Source: Apostichopus japonicus (Eukaryota > Echinodermata > Holothuroidea > Aspidochirotida > Stichopodidae). From it: a DNA stretch of 64,000 nucleotides. The stretch spans positions 26,952,713-27,016,712 of the forward strand of contig NC_092574.1 of NCBI RefSeq assembly GCF_037975245.1, written 5' to 3'. Made by a program: the position numbers and the translations under genes. This document shows, piece after piece, positions 23,392 through 35,600 of the stretch. Numbering within the stretch: position 1 is the first letter of the stretch; every line of letters begins with the position of its first letter. Below the pieces are notes generated by a model that had not been told where the DNA came from, did not search any database, and saw only the letters and a program-made list of their open reading frames with translations.

Positions 23392-23578
23392 CCTGAAAAA
23401 GAAGTTGATCCAGAAACTTACAGAGAGTTGCGTGTAAATCCCTTACGCTACAGAATGGTCTATCAGACCAGGCTGCTAACGGTATCATGGGAGTCTTAGC
23501 AACAACATTTGCCAGATAGTCACCAAACTCATTGTAGCCTAAATTGTTGATGTCTTCAAGAGATTTCACTTTAGCCAT
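23392..23578 (-). pseudogene. Orphan copy of URAD first coding exon
   Basis: 187-nt exon, the same length as 4236-4422. ATG at 23578 and a GTGAGT donor after 23392. The 62 codons differ from the full gene at only three residues (K16N, H58Q and P60L by visual count), with no stop or frameshift. An acceptor (TTACAG) precedes the ATG, and a 5' UTR exon donor (GTAAGT) follows 24320. The exon with YPDL and FGFPFVICV is absent. It is either a dead fragment or an alternative upstream exon whose transcript splices about 20 kb downstream to 3700; both lie on the same strand in the right order, so the second option is possible. Confidence 0.75.
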
Positions 23579-24460
23579 GGCAACAATTCTCTGTAAGCAC
23601 AAAGAAAGAAAGACAGAAACACCAACATATTATACTGAAACCTCACATGCATAATGTATTCAAAATTGAGCTGCAAGCATACAGTTTAACTATATTCATT
23701 GGCATGAAATGAGTATATTAAAATCAAACTGGATTGATCATTCCAAGGTTTACTGGTAATAGTTTCCGTAATATATCTGTCAAGAGCCCTGTATCACGAT
23801 TAATCTGCATGGTTGCGTACTCCTTCTTTGATGTAGTCTCTGATCTCTTTTTTATTTTCCTTCATTGGTGTTTTATATTACAAGCAAGGACAAGCTGAGG
23901 GTGGAAATTGAATCTTTTGTAGCAAAGTAATGTTTGACTGGAACTGCTTACCTGAGATGGCATGTTAACCCTGTTTTTGCCCAGGAATTGTTTGCTCCTT
24001 CAACAAACCAAGCAAATTGTTATATTTCACCATCAGCAACCAGAGGTGAGAGATATTAGTACAAGAACATACTGTTAAGTACTCCTAGCCCTGTTGTGTA
24101 TACCTGGCAAGTTTACAAACAAGCGATTATGTTCTTGAATTGAAAGAAACATAATGATTCATCGACGTTGAGTTAATATGGAGGTGACTAACGGACATTG
24201 GAACAAAAAGATGCTTTTTCTTATGACCTGTATATTTCTAAATATTCCTTCAGTACTTGAATACATTTAAGAGAGCAGGTTTGAGTTGTGCCAAGATACC
24301 TTCCATCATCTAAACTTACCTTCAAATATATTCAGGAATAAAACATCAAGAAAGAGGAAAAGGTTTGGAAGGGGAATGGTATGCGATGAGAGAGGGGAAG
24401 GTTTGGACGGTTGTAGGGGTGTGTTTCGGAGTGTTGGGGTGGTTGGCATGGACGTTTACA
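23579..24460. repeat. Copy of the URAD upstream region
   Basis: Blocks of 4430-4975 and 6615-6720 recur here in the same order and orientation, including CATTCCAAGGTTTACTGGTA and the GA-rich patch near 24345-24440. This shows that the whole inter-gene region was duplicated, not only the exons. Confidence 0.65.
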
Positions 24461-25052
24461 TGATATACAAGTAAGGTGTATTGGCCTATACTGATTCCAT
24501 CTTCATTGTTAGTTATTGGTAAACAAGTATCAGAAAAGAAGCAGTAAATGTAATATACGGTGAGATACATTGCACGTATGAATAAATATGTGTTATGTGT
24601 ACAATTTTGAGTTTTGAATTGTTTTAGTGTTTTTAGTTTTATTGAACAATTCATGTTTTTCATCTTTTGAATTTGACGAGAGGCCAATATCAAGGATGGC
24701 ATCGACGCAAGAAAATACCGGTAAGTTGGTATCGCTACATAAGGTAAATTGTATAGGATTTAGACTATATCCGAATTAACCCAAACACGTTACTGTTGTA
24801 CACGGAATATTGTTCCATGAGTCATTTCGTTAAATTTGTTGTGTAATGGTTCAGTTTGTGTTACTGATAGCCATAATAAAGCTGTAGTTTTTACGGATAT
24901 CATTACAAAGAACAAGTCAATATTAACTTTTGTCCATGCCGTGTATATGATATGCGTGGATATATCTATCCGTGCAGTTTTAAAGGAACTATACAAATAT
25001 ATGATGTAATTCAAGAAAACACCACAGATCGTTTGTGGGCGATTTGATTTGT
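24460..25052 (+). pseudogene. Copy of promoter region and exon 1 of the membrane-protein gene
   Basis: Matches 15310-15900. ATG at 24696, coding exon 24696-24720 (MASTQENT plus one base) with one silent change, followed by the same GTAAG donor. Similarity ends at 25052, where other DNA (with a LINE further on) follows. No copies of exons 2-4 follow within the window, so it encodes nothing complete. Confidence 0.75.
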
Positions 25053-25164
25053 TTCGTTTATTTTCTGTCATTAAATCACAATGAAGTACATTTATTAATA
25101 CTTAGTTATAGTAAATATATATAGGTTGAATTTAGAAAAGCTGTCGAAATCGAAAGAAAGAAAT

Positions 25165-25386
25165 TTATTTTCTGCTGCCCTTATAGCGCGAACGATTTAC
25201 CGTAAAATCACTGCGACCGCCCATATCAACATGTTCACTACACAAATGTAACCTATATATATATTTACTCGTACCGTCCACTTTTCTTACCCGATTCCAC
25301 TGAGAAAACGTCTGGGAACAGCCTTCATTTATTGCAATGGAAGGAAATGACACAATTTTGCAAGCTACATCGGTAAGACCAAACAA
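25165..25386 (-). other. Open stretch faintly like a THAP zinc finger
   Basis: A 73-codon minus-strand frame contains CKIVSFPSI, then QWNRVRKVDGTSKY and HLCSEHV. In THAP domains a conserved FP is followed by a Trp and, about 18-19 residues later, C-S-E-H; that order and the final spacing are present here. The N-terminal C-x(2-4)-C pair is not complete, and no downstream THAP AVPTIF-like motif was seen. It could be a decayed exon or a transposase remnant, or chance. Confidence 0.25.
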
Positions 25387-25779
25387 AGATACTATTCATA
25401 AGAAGAAACCGACCACAGGCTAGCCACGAAAGTGAAAGTAATCATATTCCTAACGGTTCCAAAACAAAACAAGGATTTGATTTGCACATGATCTGTTGGG
25501 CGGGGCTTGCAAATTTTGATTGAAGATTGTAGAATCTACGAACTCGTTAATAAATCTGGCAAATTTGATTCAGCTCAAAATTTTTAAAACAGATAAACTG
25601 AATAAAAATAATGAAAATTAAAATGTAAATTCATATAACGGTGTCTTTTTCACTGAGCTTTTAGGGCAGTTAGCTGGAAAGAGCGAACTTTAAATTTGGC
25701 AAACACACATTGATACTTTAAGCGACAATCTATTTGATTTTAGCCAATCAAAATTTTGAGAAATTCGTTACTAATATTT

Positions 25780-27060
25780 TGTAGAGCATTCTCCTCATGT
25801 TTGTGTTGGATAAAAAACAGTACTGTCATCAGCAAACGTAATAAAGGAAACCTTATCATTTATATAAATATCATTTATATACATGATAAAAAGTAGTGGT
25901 CCTAAAATGGAACCTTGTGGAACGCCAATATTGCAAGAAATACGTGATGCTTATACCATTATACGACACAAAGTGATAACGAACACTGGAACAAATTTAA
26001 AGTAACCAACCTACACGTACCCCATAACAATAAGTGTTTGTAGAATAATGTGGTGGTCAATGTTATCAACAGTTTTTGAAAGACTAAGGAAGAGTGCAGC
26101 TGTACATATCTTCTTACCCAATCCTTCAGAGATTTGAGTGCCGCCATACTTGTTGAGTGCTTTTAACGGAAACTCTATTGATTTGGATACAATAAGTCGT
26201 GTTTAAGTATCAAGTTGTATAATCAGTTGTGAAAAAGTCGTTCAATAATTATAAATATTGAAGGTAAACAGATATTGGTCTATAGTCAAACATCAGTTGT
26301 TCATTACCAGATTTAAAAATAGGAATAATTTTTGCGATCTTAAGTTCAGATGGGAAATACCTTTCGCAAAAGGTAGATTAGTAATATGTGTTAGCCGAAC
26401 TGTGAAAGAATGTCCAACTTTCTAAAGAATGGCATTCAGGATTTTATCGAAACCATGACGTTTACCATTTTTTAGCTTAGAAATAACATGAAGGACTTCA
26501 TAATGCGTATAATAGGAAACAAAACAAAAGAGTTTTGTATTTTTGCGTCGATGTAGCTTAAAGTATTTTTAGTTCCCATTGGTTAGTCTGACTGCCAAAG
26601 ACTTGGTAACTGTAGAAAATTACATCATAAAATTATTAGCAATTGTACGAGAACATCATTACAAATAAAGGCTTTACTACAATCAGTTTCACTTTTTTTG
26701 TTGACAATACTGTTGATACTTTCCACACTATAGCACTATCGTTCTTGTTAAAGTCAATGAGGTTGCTTTAGTACATTTTCTTTTCCTATCTGATAACATA
26801 TGTAAGCTTATTTTATAATTGGAGATAACCTTTGTGATCACATGAATGTATTTGCTAATATTTTTTATAGAGTTTATTTTTATATTTAATAGAAACAATG
26901 ATTGCAAGTGTAATCCATGGTGATTTTTGATTGTTTATTCTTAGTTTAACTTTGGTGATCGGACAGCAACTGTTGAAGCTTTGACGGAAAATTTGAAACA
27001 ATTGGGAGTAAGCAATATCTACATTATTATTTAACAAGACTTACAGTTCAGTCGACAGCT
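25780..27060 (-). mobile_element. Decayed LINE (Jockey/CR1-like), linker and reverse transcriptase
   Basis: On the minus strand, going down from 27037: FFxIFRQSFNSCCPI...KSPWIT (pre-RT linker), then YFPSELKIAKIIPIFKSG near 26350, DYRPISV near 26285, LSKTVDNVDHH near 26080, [20 protein letters not shown] near 25900 and FADDSTVF near 25830. This is the conserved order of non-LTR reverse transcriptase blocks. Frames change several times and stops are present; the 5' endonuclease and 3' end are missing or unrecognisable. It lies between two blocks of the duplicated host locus (24460-25052 and 27416-27745) that are nearly contiguous in the other copy, so it inserted after the duplication, or was lost from the other copy. 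Confidence 0.82.
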
Positions 27061-27415
27061 GCAAGCTTTGTAATAAGCCTAGCGATGTTACAATTGTCAA
27101 TAGTCAATTATTTGCAAGGACTAAAATGTGGTAAAACGAAGATTATTTCATTTTGATATGAAGTAGACCACTAAAAGCCACTTCTACCAGTCCAGGTTCT
27201 AACATATATAACAGGTTTAGTTCTTGAGAAATTATCCCTTTAACTTCAGATGAGGTTCATCAGTTCAAGTGACTGGCCTGTGTAGTCTAACGCACAGAGC
27301 ATTAGGTCAGCAACTCAGATGCAACACAAAACCCAGTGGGAAAGCATATGACTCTGATGACCTCAAATGACATGTTTATAATTTGTTACAAATATCTCAA
27401 CAACAAATGCTGTTG

Positions 27416-27745
27416 GATATCATCCAACGATGCTATATATTGTTTACATGAAATTAAAATAACATATATTTGGTTGAGTTATATAACATAATGGATGAAC
27501 ATCTAACATTAAAGCCTGTATCGAGTAGTCGACGTCATCATCACTTTAGCCTTAAAGGACCATTCCATAGATTTAGCATATTTTAAAGGTGGATATCTAA
27601 AAACCCGGAATAGCTTGGAAATATTGCATTTTTTTTTGGACAAAACACATCAAGACAAAAATTATGCTTAAAGCTGAATATACTCAGTATATACAGTATA
27701 CCAAGGAGAAGTGACTCATCTATGAAATAGCCAATGTTTAACCCC
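27416..27745 (+). repeat. Copy of part of intron 1 of the membrane-protein gene
   Basis: Matches 16130-16450: ATAACATAATGGATGAA, GCCTGTATCGAGTAGTCGAC and TCACTTTAGCCTTAAAGGA are shared in the same order. It is the right-hand end of the partial locus copy. Confidence 0.75.
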
Positions 27746-30149
27746 CCCCCCACCCACCCGACGAACTTTTAGATCAACAGATTAATGATCACACAAACAT
27801 TTTAGTTTAGATTTTACCTCGTGGTAATAACTTTACCTCTGGGATAACTTTAGTTTGGATTGCTTCGCTGGATCGATTATCTTCTTAGCCTAATGCTCCA
27901 TCTCCAGTAAACATCTGTATTTATTTGTATCTGAAACAGAAAATGGACGTCCACGGGGGTGGGGAAATTGCCCCCCACAAGAAAATAGATGTCTTATTGG
28001 AAAAACTTGACCTCTCTTTCTTACCAAATGGGGGCGGGGGGGGGGGACTGAATACATATCACTCATACACATTAGCTTATAAGGTTTAGTTAATGATTTT
28101 AGATTATAAGAAAACTATATATATCGAAAAGAAAAATATTCGGTTTGGTTCTCGCATCATCTTCTTATCGGGTAATCCGGCACTGGTAGCTGTAATACCT
28201 TCACGGCAGACACACACACGTATAGGGATGACCACGAATTGTAAAAAATATTATGATTAATCATCAATAACTGATTAAAACTGTCGGATAATCGCAACCC
28301 TTTGGGACCAAGAAACAGTCATATTGATATGTTATTTCATTTATGGTACAAACTATAGTAAACACAGTCTGGTAAAACATTTGCATGAATGACAACGTAA
28401 AAGCAATTTGATATGAGGAAGGCTACTTCAGATTTATTCAAATGATAAATCTCAACAGATCTCTTTTTAAATGGAAAAATCCACATATAAAAACATAAGC
28501 CAATATAGCGCAAGGTATGAATTATGAGACTATACACGATTCACATAAATACGTAAATGACTAAAGCGTCTCTTGAGTGTAAGAAAGTCCATACGGTGCA
28601 CCCGTTTTAACTAATGACGTCATTGTGGCGAAATCCGAATTTTCTTCATCTTCCAAAGGAGAGAGATCAGAAGTAAACTAATATAATTTGTTGTGTTCCG
28701 TGTATACATATTCATCATTATAATCAGTTGCAGTTTGTTGTCTGCTCTCCAAACATGACCTATAGTAGCCAGCAAAATGTCTTCTGAAATCATTTTCCCT
28801 GAAAGGAGAAACAAAAAAGATATGTACTGGAATTAATCTATTCTAGTTTAACCGCATCCGTAAGTTTCAATTTAATTTTCATTAAGTATTAACCGATCTC
28901 AATACATTTAATAAATATATTTGATTGGCTCCCAATAAATTCAAAGTCAACACATGAAGGCTGTGTTACGTCACCATACAGGCATTGTCGGTCTTACAGT
29001 CATATCTTTCCAAACTCGTCGTTATCTGCCGTGACGTCAGATGCAAATCCAACTAAAGAATTCTGAACAAATGTATGTAATGTAAGACTAATCTATTCAA
29101 ATCTGTGCAAGAATTTCATTAGATATGACTTGATCGTTTTGATACGAGATGAATAAAGTGTACCGGGATATTTCTAATGTTACGGGAATGTAAGTTTGTT
29201 AAGCGCTCACAATTAATTAGTGTAAATACAATATAGCCAATATAAAGCTAAATCATCTTTTTTCCCCCTCTTTTCCTTGGCGACGGAACATGGGTATTCA
29301 TGCAGTCTGTTGCATGATGCTTCCATCCAAACTGTTGTAAAAGGCTTTACTCTTTGTGTTTCTGTTATCAGTGGTCAGATTAAGCGCATCAGGGTAAGTA
29401 TACCTTCATCCAGATAATCACGAATGTCGTGACCATCAGCTATTCATCAAAGTATGCAGGAATTTAACTGCTATATTGTTATTTAAATTCATAGCTATAC
29501 TCCAATACGGAAAAGATAAAAGACTGCTTTATCTGATCTATCGATGCACGTGCAGGCCTGTCTGTGTACACCTGTACGTGGGCTTTCAGTATATAGCCTT
29601 TATAAGCAGACGTTAACTTCACCACTATACCTTCAATGAGACTGGGGTTGAGTGTGGAACAAGTTGTTTGTTACACAGGCTGTATTTTGGGTGACCTTTC
29701 TTAAATAGTAACTTCATTTGCAAACTTCGGGATGGATTATCTTCTCCACAGTTTTGGTACTGAATTATCTTCATGTTACTACCAATAATATTTACGGACA
29801 CATGTACCTTATCGCGGTTTTCAATGGAACAATATTACATATATTATCCTTGACAGATAATATAACCGGAAAAACTCGCGTTTATTCCACATGAACAAGC
29901 TGTTGGAGAATTAGTCTGGTATAAGTCAATGCGAACAATTCAAACTCGTGTAACAATATGGAGCGCATGATACCAAAATTTGGACATACCGGAGATTTCG
30001 GCAATATTATGGTTTCATACACCAAAAATGTTGACAACAATATTCTCGTAATGTTACTTTCATTGCAGCATAACAATTGGTCTCGAACTGAAAAACGAAT
30101 CTATATATATTTTTGATACCCACTTTACCGTAATTCGGAAGTAAATGCA
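27746..30149. other. Non-coding stretch
   Basis: No gene, transposon terminus or family motif recognised. Poly-C (27742-27750) and poly-G (28032-28047) runs. Several minus-strand frames of 60-66 codons are present, none with splice context or recognisable composition. Confidence 0.45.
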
Positions 30150-30419
30150 GGATTTCTTGCGTTCTCGGAGGCTAATTGGATTCGAAAGGAATTAAAAACA
30201 GGATTTTTGGAACTAACAAAGATTTTTGGAACTGAATACAACATTTTTGGAACGAAATTCAACATTTTCGTAACTAAATTCAGGATTTTGGAACTAGTTA
30301 CGTGATTTTCTTGCGTTCTCAGAGTGATTGAATTTATAACGAAACTTGCGTAGATCAAAGAGCTGCTTATGGAGACCCTTTGTCCAGAGTGTGAGGCTCT
30401 CTGCTCATTTTGTAAGTAG

Positions 30420-30990
30420 ATTTTTTTACAAGTTAGATTAGGCCTGTTTCGTATATGTATACATAATATTCAATGATACATCAACTTTGTAAGTGATGTA
30501 AGCCACATATATTCATGATAAGTTAACCCTTTCAATCATAAGGTCCCGAGTTCGAGTCACTCCAAGATGGACGTATGTCGTCCAGTTACAGAGTTGTTGA
30601 CAATTGACAACTCATAATCATGGACGTTTAATATGAATCTAAGTAACTGACTTCGGTCAGCTTGCGGCTTTGATAAGCCAATGATGGCTTCTTCGCGAGT
30701 TCCTGCTTGCAGGAGGATATAAAAATACATACATATGTACATAAATACATACATATAAACAAACATAAAAGTTTTCTTAGCTACACATATTCATCTACGT
30801 AAAAATACTATGTAATTGATGTAATACACACACATATTCATAAATAGATTAGCTATGTCAGTTGTCTTATCCACAGATATAATAGGCTAAACGTGTTTCG
30901 TATGTACTTTACACCACAGATATTCATAGACTCATCTATTATTGAAGGGATGTAAGCCATAGATTTTCATAGATAATTGTTATTCGTGTG
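30420..30990. repeat. Outlying monomers of the 43-bp satellite
   Basis: Several units of the GTAAGCCACATATATTCATA type, the same family as the main array at 32.64-37.76 kb, are spread over this interval and interrupted by a SINE-like insertion. Confidence 0.7.
30540..30775 (+). mobile_element. SINE-like element with tRNA B-box and ATACAT tail
   Basis: Starts near AAGGTCCCGAGTTCGAGTCA, which holds a Pol III B-box-like GTTCGAGTC. It then has a unique body (GGACGTATGTCGTCCAG, GCTTCTTCGCGAGTTCCTGC) and ends in an ATACATAC-rich tail. No clear A-box precedes it, so it may be 5'-truncated. It splits the outlying satellite monomers. Confidence 0.55.
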
Positions 30991-31120
30991 TATTTGCAGG
31001 ATTTTTGGAACGAAACACAGGATTTCCGTGCATTCTCGGAGTGATTGGATTAAAAACTAACCTGCGTAGATCAATGAACTGCTTTTGTCAAACCTCTGCC
31101 CCGGATAAGGAGGCTCTCTG

Positions 31121-32396
31121 CTTATACGCCGTACCGAACACAAACAATCAAACGGCGTCATTTTGAATTCCCTTGCCCTGGATACATGCAAGAGATATCT
31201 TTATTTCCAATCTAAGTTGTGTCGGATTCAATTTGTCAATAGTGGTGATCGACTGATCTTTTACTTTGTCGGTCCGTGGTAAGTATCAAGGGGACAGTAA
31301 GGGGACCAAGGGAAGGAAGGGAACAGATGAAGAAGAAAAACAGTGAGTACACTTTTTCTATACTAAATGTTCTGGATCGTCTTACTAACACTGGAAGAAG
31401 TTGCACTCAAACAATTTTATTGACGTGCATTGAGACCCCATTTGAGACTCATTTAAACCATTTATTTAACAGGTACCAAACAAACCGTAATGAATTACAA
31501 ATCCCAACGTAATTATAAATAATTATTTGTAATTCTAAACTAACTACGCATAGTCAATATAAGCCATTTATTTTATCGATGAAAAACGTGTACTCAAAAC
31601 TCGGACTTATTTAAATAATTTTTAAAAATCTAATTACAAATGGGAAATTAAACAAATTTTAATCGATACAAAACGTGCTCAATAATTTAACTTAATTCTC
31701 ATCACAAATCTATATAACTTATCTCGCCGATAAGTGGATCAACTACAAACAGCGATTAAAAGAAATCTGACATTTCATTCTCCTTTAAGAGAGAACAATA
31801 TTTAGCGAATGCCTCTACGTTCTCTCCACGTTCTTCAAATTTGAAGACCACGAAAGTATCCATTCTTTCTTTTTCCTCGTAGCTCACTTGTATCTTCATC
31901 GATGATGGCGAAAAGAACAGATTTAGTATTTTGCTGTACACCACTTTTCAATTTTGATTTACAGCGAGCGGACGTTTGTAAAGAATTATTTTGGGGGAAC
32001 ATTATTATGCAGCTGAAGGCGTTACAATGACATAACACTTGCATTTAAAGTTGAGTAATACATTTTGTTTTAAATATCTTATTCATTTAGAACACCTACT
32101 ATTCAGCGAAAGAGTACATAATTTTGCTTTCATGAAAGTATGTCGCTTGAGTACAAGCATTTCACCCAATTATTCACACCGTGCCTCGCTAGGAAATATC
32201 TCAATGTTCTAGATATTAGCTCGTTTGGTTTTACTTTTCCAACCACATACAATACTTTGGCACTCGCCCACACCTTATCTTCCCTTCCCGAAAAGGTACG
32301 ACTTAGATTTAACTTATGCACTTGTACAAAGTGTCGCGAACGGAAGACCACGAAAGGTTATGTACAAACGCACTATACCGAACGGCAGTTCCGTAC
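31121..32396. other. Non-coding stretch
   Basis: AT-rich. No supported gene or repeat. It is the downstream side of the isolated cyclase exon, and no further cyclase exon (for example a KGKG-containing one) was recognised on the minus strand. Confidence 0.4.
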
Positions 32397-32498
32397 CTGC
32401 CGATGTCGATTCAATTCTCGATGCGGTATTGACGGTATCGCCAAAAGAGAGGCCAAAGCGAGGCATTCTGGAACCGGTTACACCAGCTGCAACCAATC
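32397..32498 (-). CDS. Isolated guanylyl cyclase catalytic-domain exon
   Basis: A 102-nt minus-strand exon bounded by a TTTTATTTTCAG acceptor and a GCAG/GTACGG donor, with phase 1 at both ends. It encodes [15 protein letters not shown], then [16 protein letters not shown]. [12 protein letters not shown] is the signature of class III nucleotidyl cyclases, and the preceding GxVAAGVxGxxMPR is as in receptor guanylyl cyclases (NPR/GC family), whose genes also break near this ES(T/N)G point. There is one extra residue between PRF and FGD compared with the usual PRYCLFGD. No neighbouring cyclase exon was found within the window; the upstream side is satellite. It could be one exon of a gene with very long introns, or a stray copy. 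Confidence 0.6.
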
Positions 32499-32639
32499 CT
32501 GAAAATAAAACCGTGATTGGTGCATTTTTCGGTGAGGTCCTACTGTAATTTATTTAATTATCACAACGTTGTTTTACGCTGTCACAAGTTGTTTGTATTT
32601 ATGTAAAAAATGTGGGCATATTAATGCTCTATTGTTGAA

Positions 32640-35600
32640 GTGTATATATTCATAAAGTTTGTTTTGTTCTGTTTTGTTAGTGTTGTAAGCCACATATATT
32701 CATAGATACAGCTGCTTTGTTAGTGTTGTAGGCCACACATATTCATAGATACAGCTGTTTTGTTAGTGTTGTAGGCCACATGTTTCATAGATACATATGT
32801 TATGTTAACGTTGGCGGCCACATATATTCATAGTTACATCTATTATGTTAGAGTTGCAGGCCACATTTATTCATAGATACAGCTGTTATGTTAGTGTTGT
32901 AGGCCACAGATATTCATAGATACAGCTGTTATGTTAATTTTGTAGGGCACATATATTCATAGATAGGGACCTACATCAATTATATGTTAGTATTGTAGGC
33001 CACATATATTCATAGATACAGCTGCTTTGTTAGTGTTGTAGGCCACATGTTTCATAGATACATATGTTATGGTAGTGTTGGAGGCCGCATATATTCATGG
33101 TTACATCTATTATGTTAGAATTGAAGGCCACATTGATTCATATATACAGCTATTATATTAGTGTTGTAGACCACAGATATTCATAGATACATATGTGATG
33201 TTAATTTGCAGGCCACATATATTCATAGATAGGGACCTACATCAATTATATGTTAGTATTTTAGGCCACATATATTCATAGATACAGCTGTTATGATAGT
33301 GTTTAAGGCCACATATATTCATAGATACAGCTGTTATGTTAGTAATGTAGGCTACATATATTCATAGATACAGCTGTTATGTTAGAGTTGCAGGCCACAT
33401 ATATTCATAGATACAGCTGTTATATTAGTGTTGTAGGCAATATATATTCATAGATACAGCTGTTATGTTAGAGTTGCAGGCCACATATATTCATAGATAC
33501 AGCTGTTATATTAGTGTTTAAGGCCACATATATCCATAGATACAGCTGTTATATTAGTGTTGTAGGCAACATAAATTCATAGATACAGCTGTTATGTTAG
33601 TTTAATCATAGTTTAATCCTATCCGTAGGTATTCTAAGCCACAAATATTCATAGTTTAAACCTATTCGTAAGTTTTCACTGTCACAGATATTCATAGTTT
33701 AAGCTTATTCGCAAGTACTCTAAGCCACCGATATTCATATATTAAGCCTATTCGTAAGAACTTAAGCCACAAATATTGATAGATTAAGCCTATTTGTAAG
33801 TATTCTAAGCCACGTTTATTTAAGAGTTCACTCCTATCGTAAGTATTCGAAGCCACAAATATTCATAGTTTATGGCTATTTTTAAGTTTTCTATGCCACA
33901 GATACTCATAGTTTAATTATATTCTTAAGTATTCTCAGCCACAGATATTCATAGCTTTAACCTATTCGTTAGTAATGTAAGCTATTGTTATTCAAAGATT
34001 AAGCCTATTCGTAAGTTTTCTAAGCCACAGATATTCATAATATAATCCTATTCGTAAGCCCCATATATTCATAGCTATATCCTATTTGTAAGTATTCTCA
34101 GCCACAGATATTCAAAGCTTAAGCCTATTCGTAAGAATTCTAAGCCACAGGTATCCATAAATAAAGCCGATTCTTTAGTATTCTAAGCCACAGATATTCA
34201 AAGATTAAGCCTATTCGTTAGTATTCTAAGTAATCCTATACGTAAGTATTCTAAGTATTCTAAGTCACAGATATTCATAGTTTAAATTCTCCGAAAGTAT
34301 TCTAAGCACAAATATTCATAGTTTATGCCTATTTGTAACTTTTCTAAGCCACATATATTGATAGTTTAAGCATATTCGTAAGTATTCATAGCCACCGATA
34401 TCCATAGTTGAAGCTTAATCGTAAGTATTCTAAGCAACATATATTAATAGTTTCATACTATTAGTGAGTATTTTAAGCCACATATATCCATAGATTAATC
34501 CTTATAGAAGGATTCTAAGCCACAGTTATCATAGCTTAATCCTATTTGTAACTTTTCTAAGCCACATATATTCATAGTTTAAACCTATTCGTTAGTATTC
34601 TAAGTAACATATATTCATAGTTATGCCTATTTGTAACTTTTCTAAGCCACATATGTTTATAGCTTAAACCTATTTGTAAGTATTCTAAGCAACAGATATT
34701 CATAGTTTATGCCTCATTCGTAAGTATTCTAAGCCACAGGTATCCATAGATTAAGCATATTCTTAAGTATTCTAAGTCACAGATATTCAAAGATTAAGCC
34801 TATTCGTAAGTATTCTAAGCCACATATATTCATAGCTTAATCATATTTGTAAGTATTCTAAGTTACAAATATTCATAGTTCAATCCCATAAGTAAGTATT
34901 CTAAGCCACAGATATTCATAGTTTAAACCTATTCAAAAGTATTCTAAGCCACACATATTCATAGTTTATGCCCATTTGTAAATTTTCTAAGCCAAATTTA
35001 TTTATAGTTCAATCCTATCGTAAGTATTTTAAGAAACAGATATTCATGTTTTAGTTCCATTCGTAAGTATTGAAAGCCACAGATTTTCATAGATTAATTC
35101 TATTCGTAATTACTTAGCCCCAGATATTCATAGTTTAATCTTAATCGAATGTATTCTAAGCCACATATATTCATAGTTAATTCCTTCGTAAGTATTCTAA
35201 GCCACAGATATTCATAGTTTAATCTTATTCTTAAGTATTCTCAGCCACAGATATTCATAGCTTTAACCTATTCTTAAGTAATGTAAGCTACAGATATTCA
35301 AAGCTTAAACATATACGTATGATTGTTAGCTCTAGATATTCATTGATCAATCCTATTCGTAAACCACAGATTCGTAAGTTTTCGAAGCCACAGATATGCG
35401 TAGTTTAATCCTGTTCGTAAGTATTGTAAGCTACAGTTATTCAAAGATTAAGCCTATTCGTAAGTATTCTAAGCCACAGATATTCATAGCTATAGCCTAT
35501 TTGTAAATTATATCAGCCACAGATATTTATAGCTACGCATATTCATAAGTATTCTAAGCCACATATGTTCATAGCTTAAACCTATTCGTAAGTATTCGAA

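Larger units (their letters stand above)
30150..31120. repeat. Locally duplicated segment around satellite and SINE
   Basis: 30300-30410 and 31020-31120 are diverged copies of each other (TTCTTGCGTTCTCAGAGTGATT against CCGTGCATTCTCGGAGTGATT, then GCGTAGATCAA and GAGGCTCTCTGCT in both). A third, shorter copy starts near 30150. A short degenerate tandem array of GGATTTTTGGAAC units lies at 30190-30300. Confidence 0.65.

Noticed and set aside
32140-32548. Plus-strand ORFs of 107-120 codons
   Set aside because: They are shadows of the minus-strand cyclase exon, which has a family signature and splice sites.
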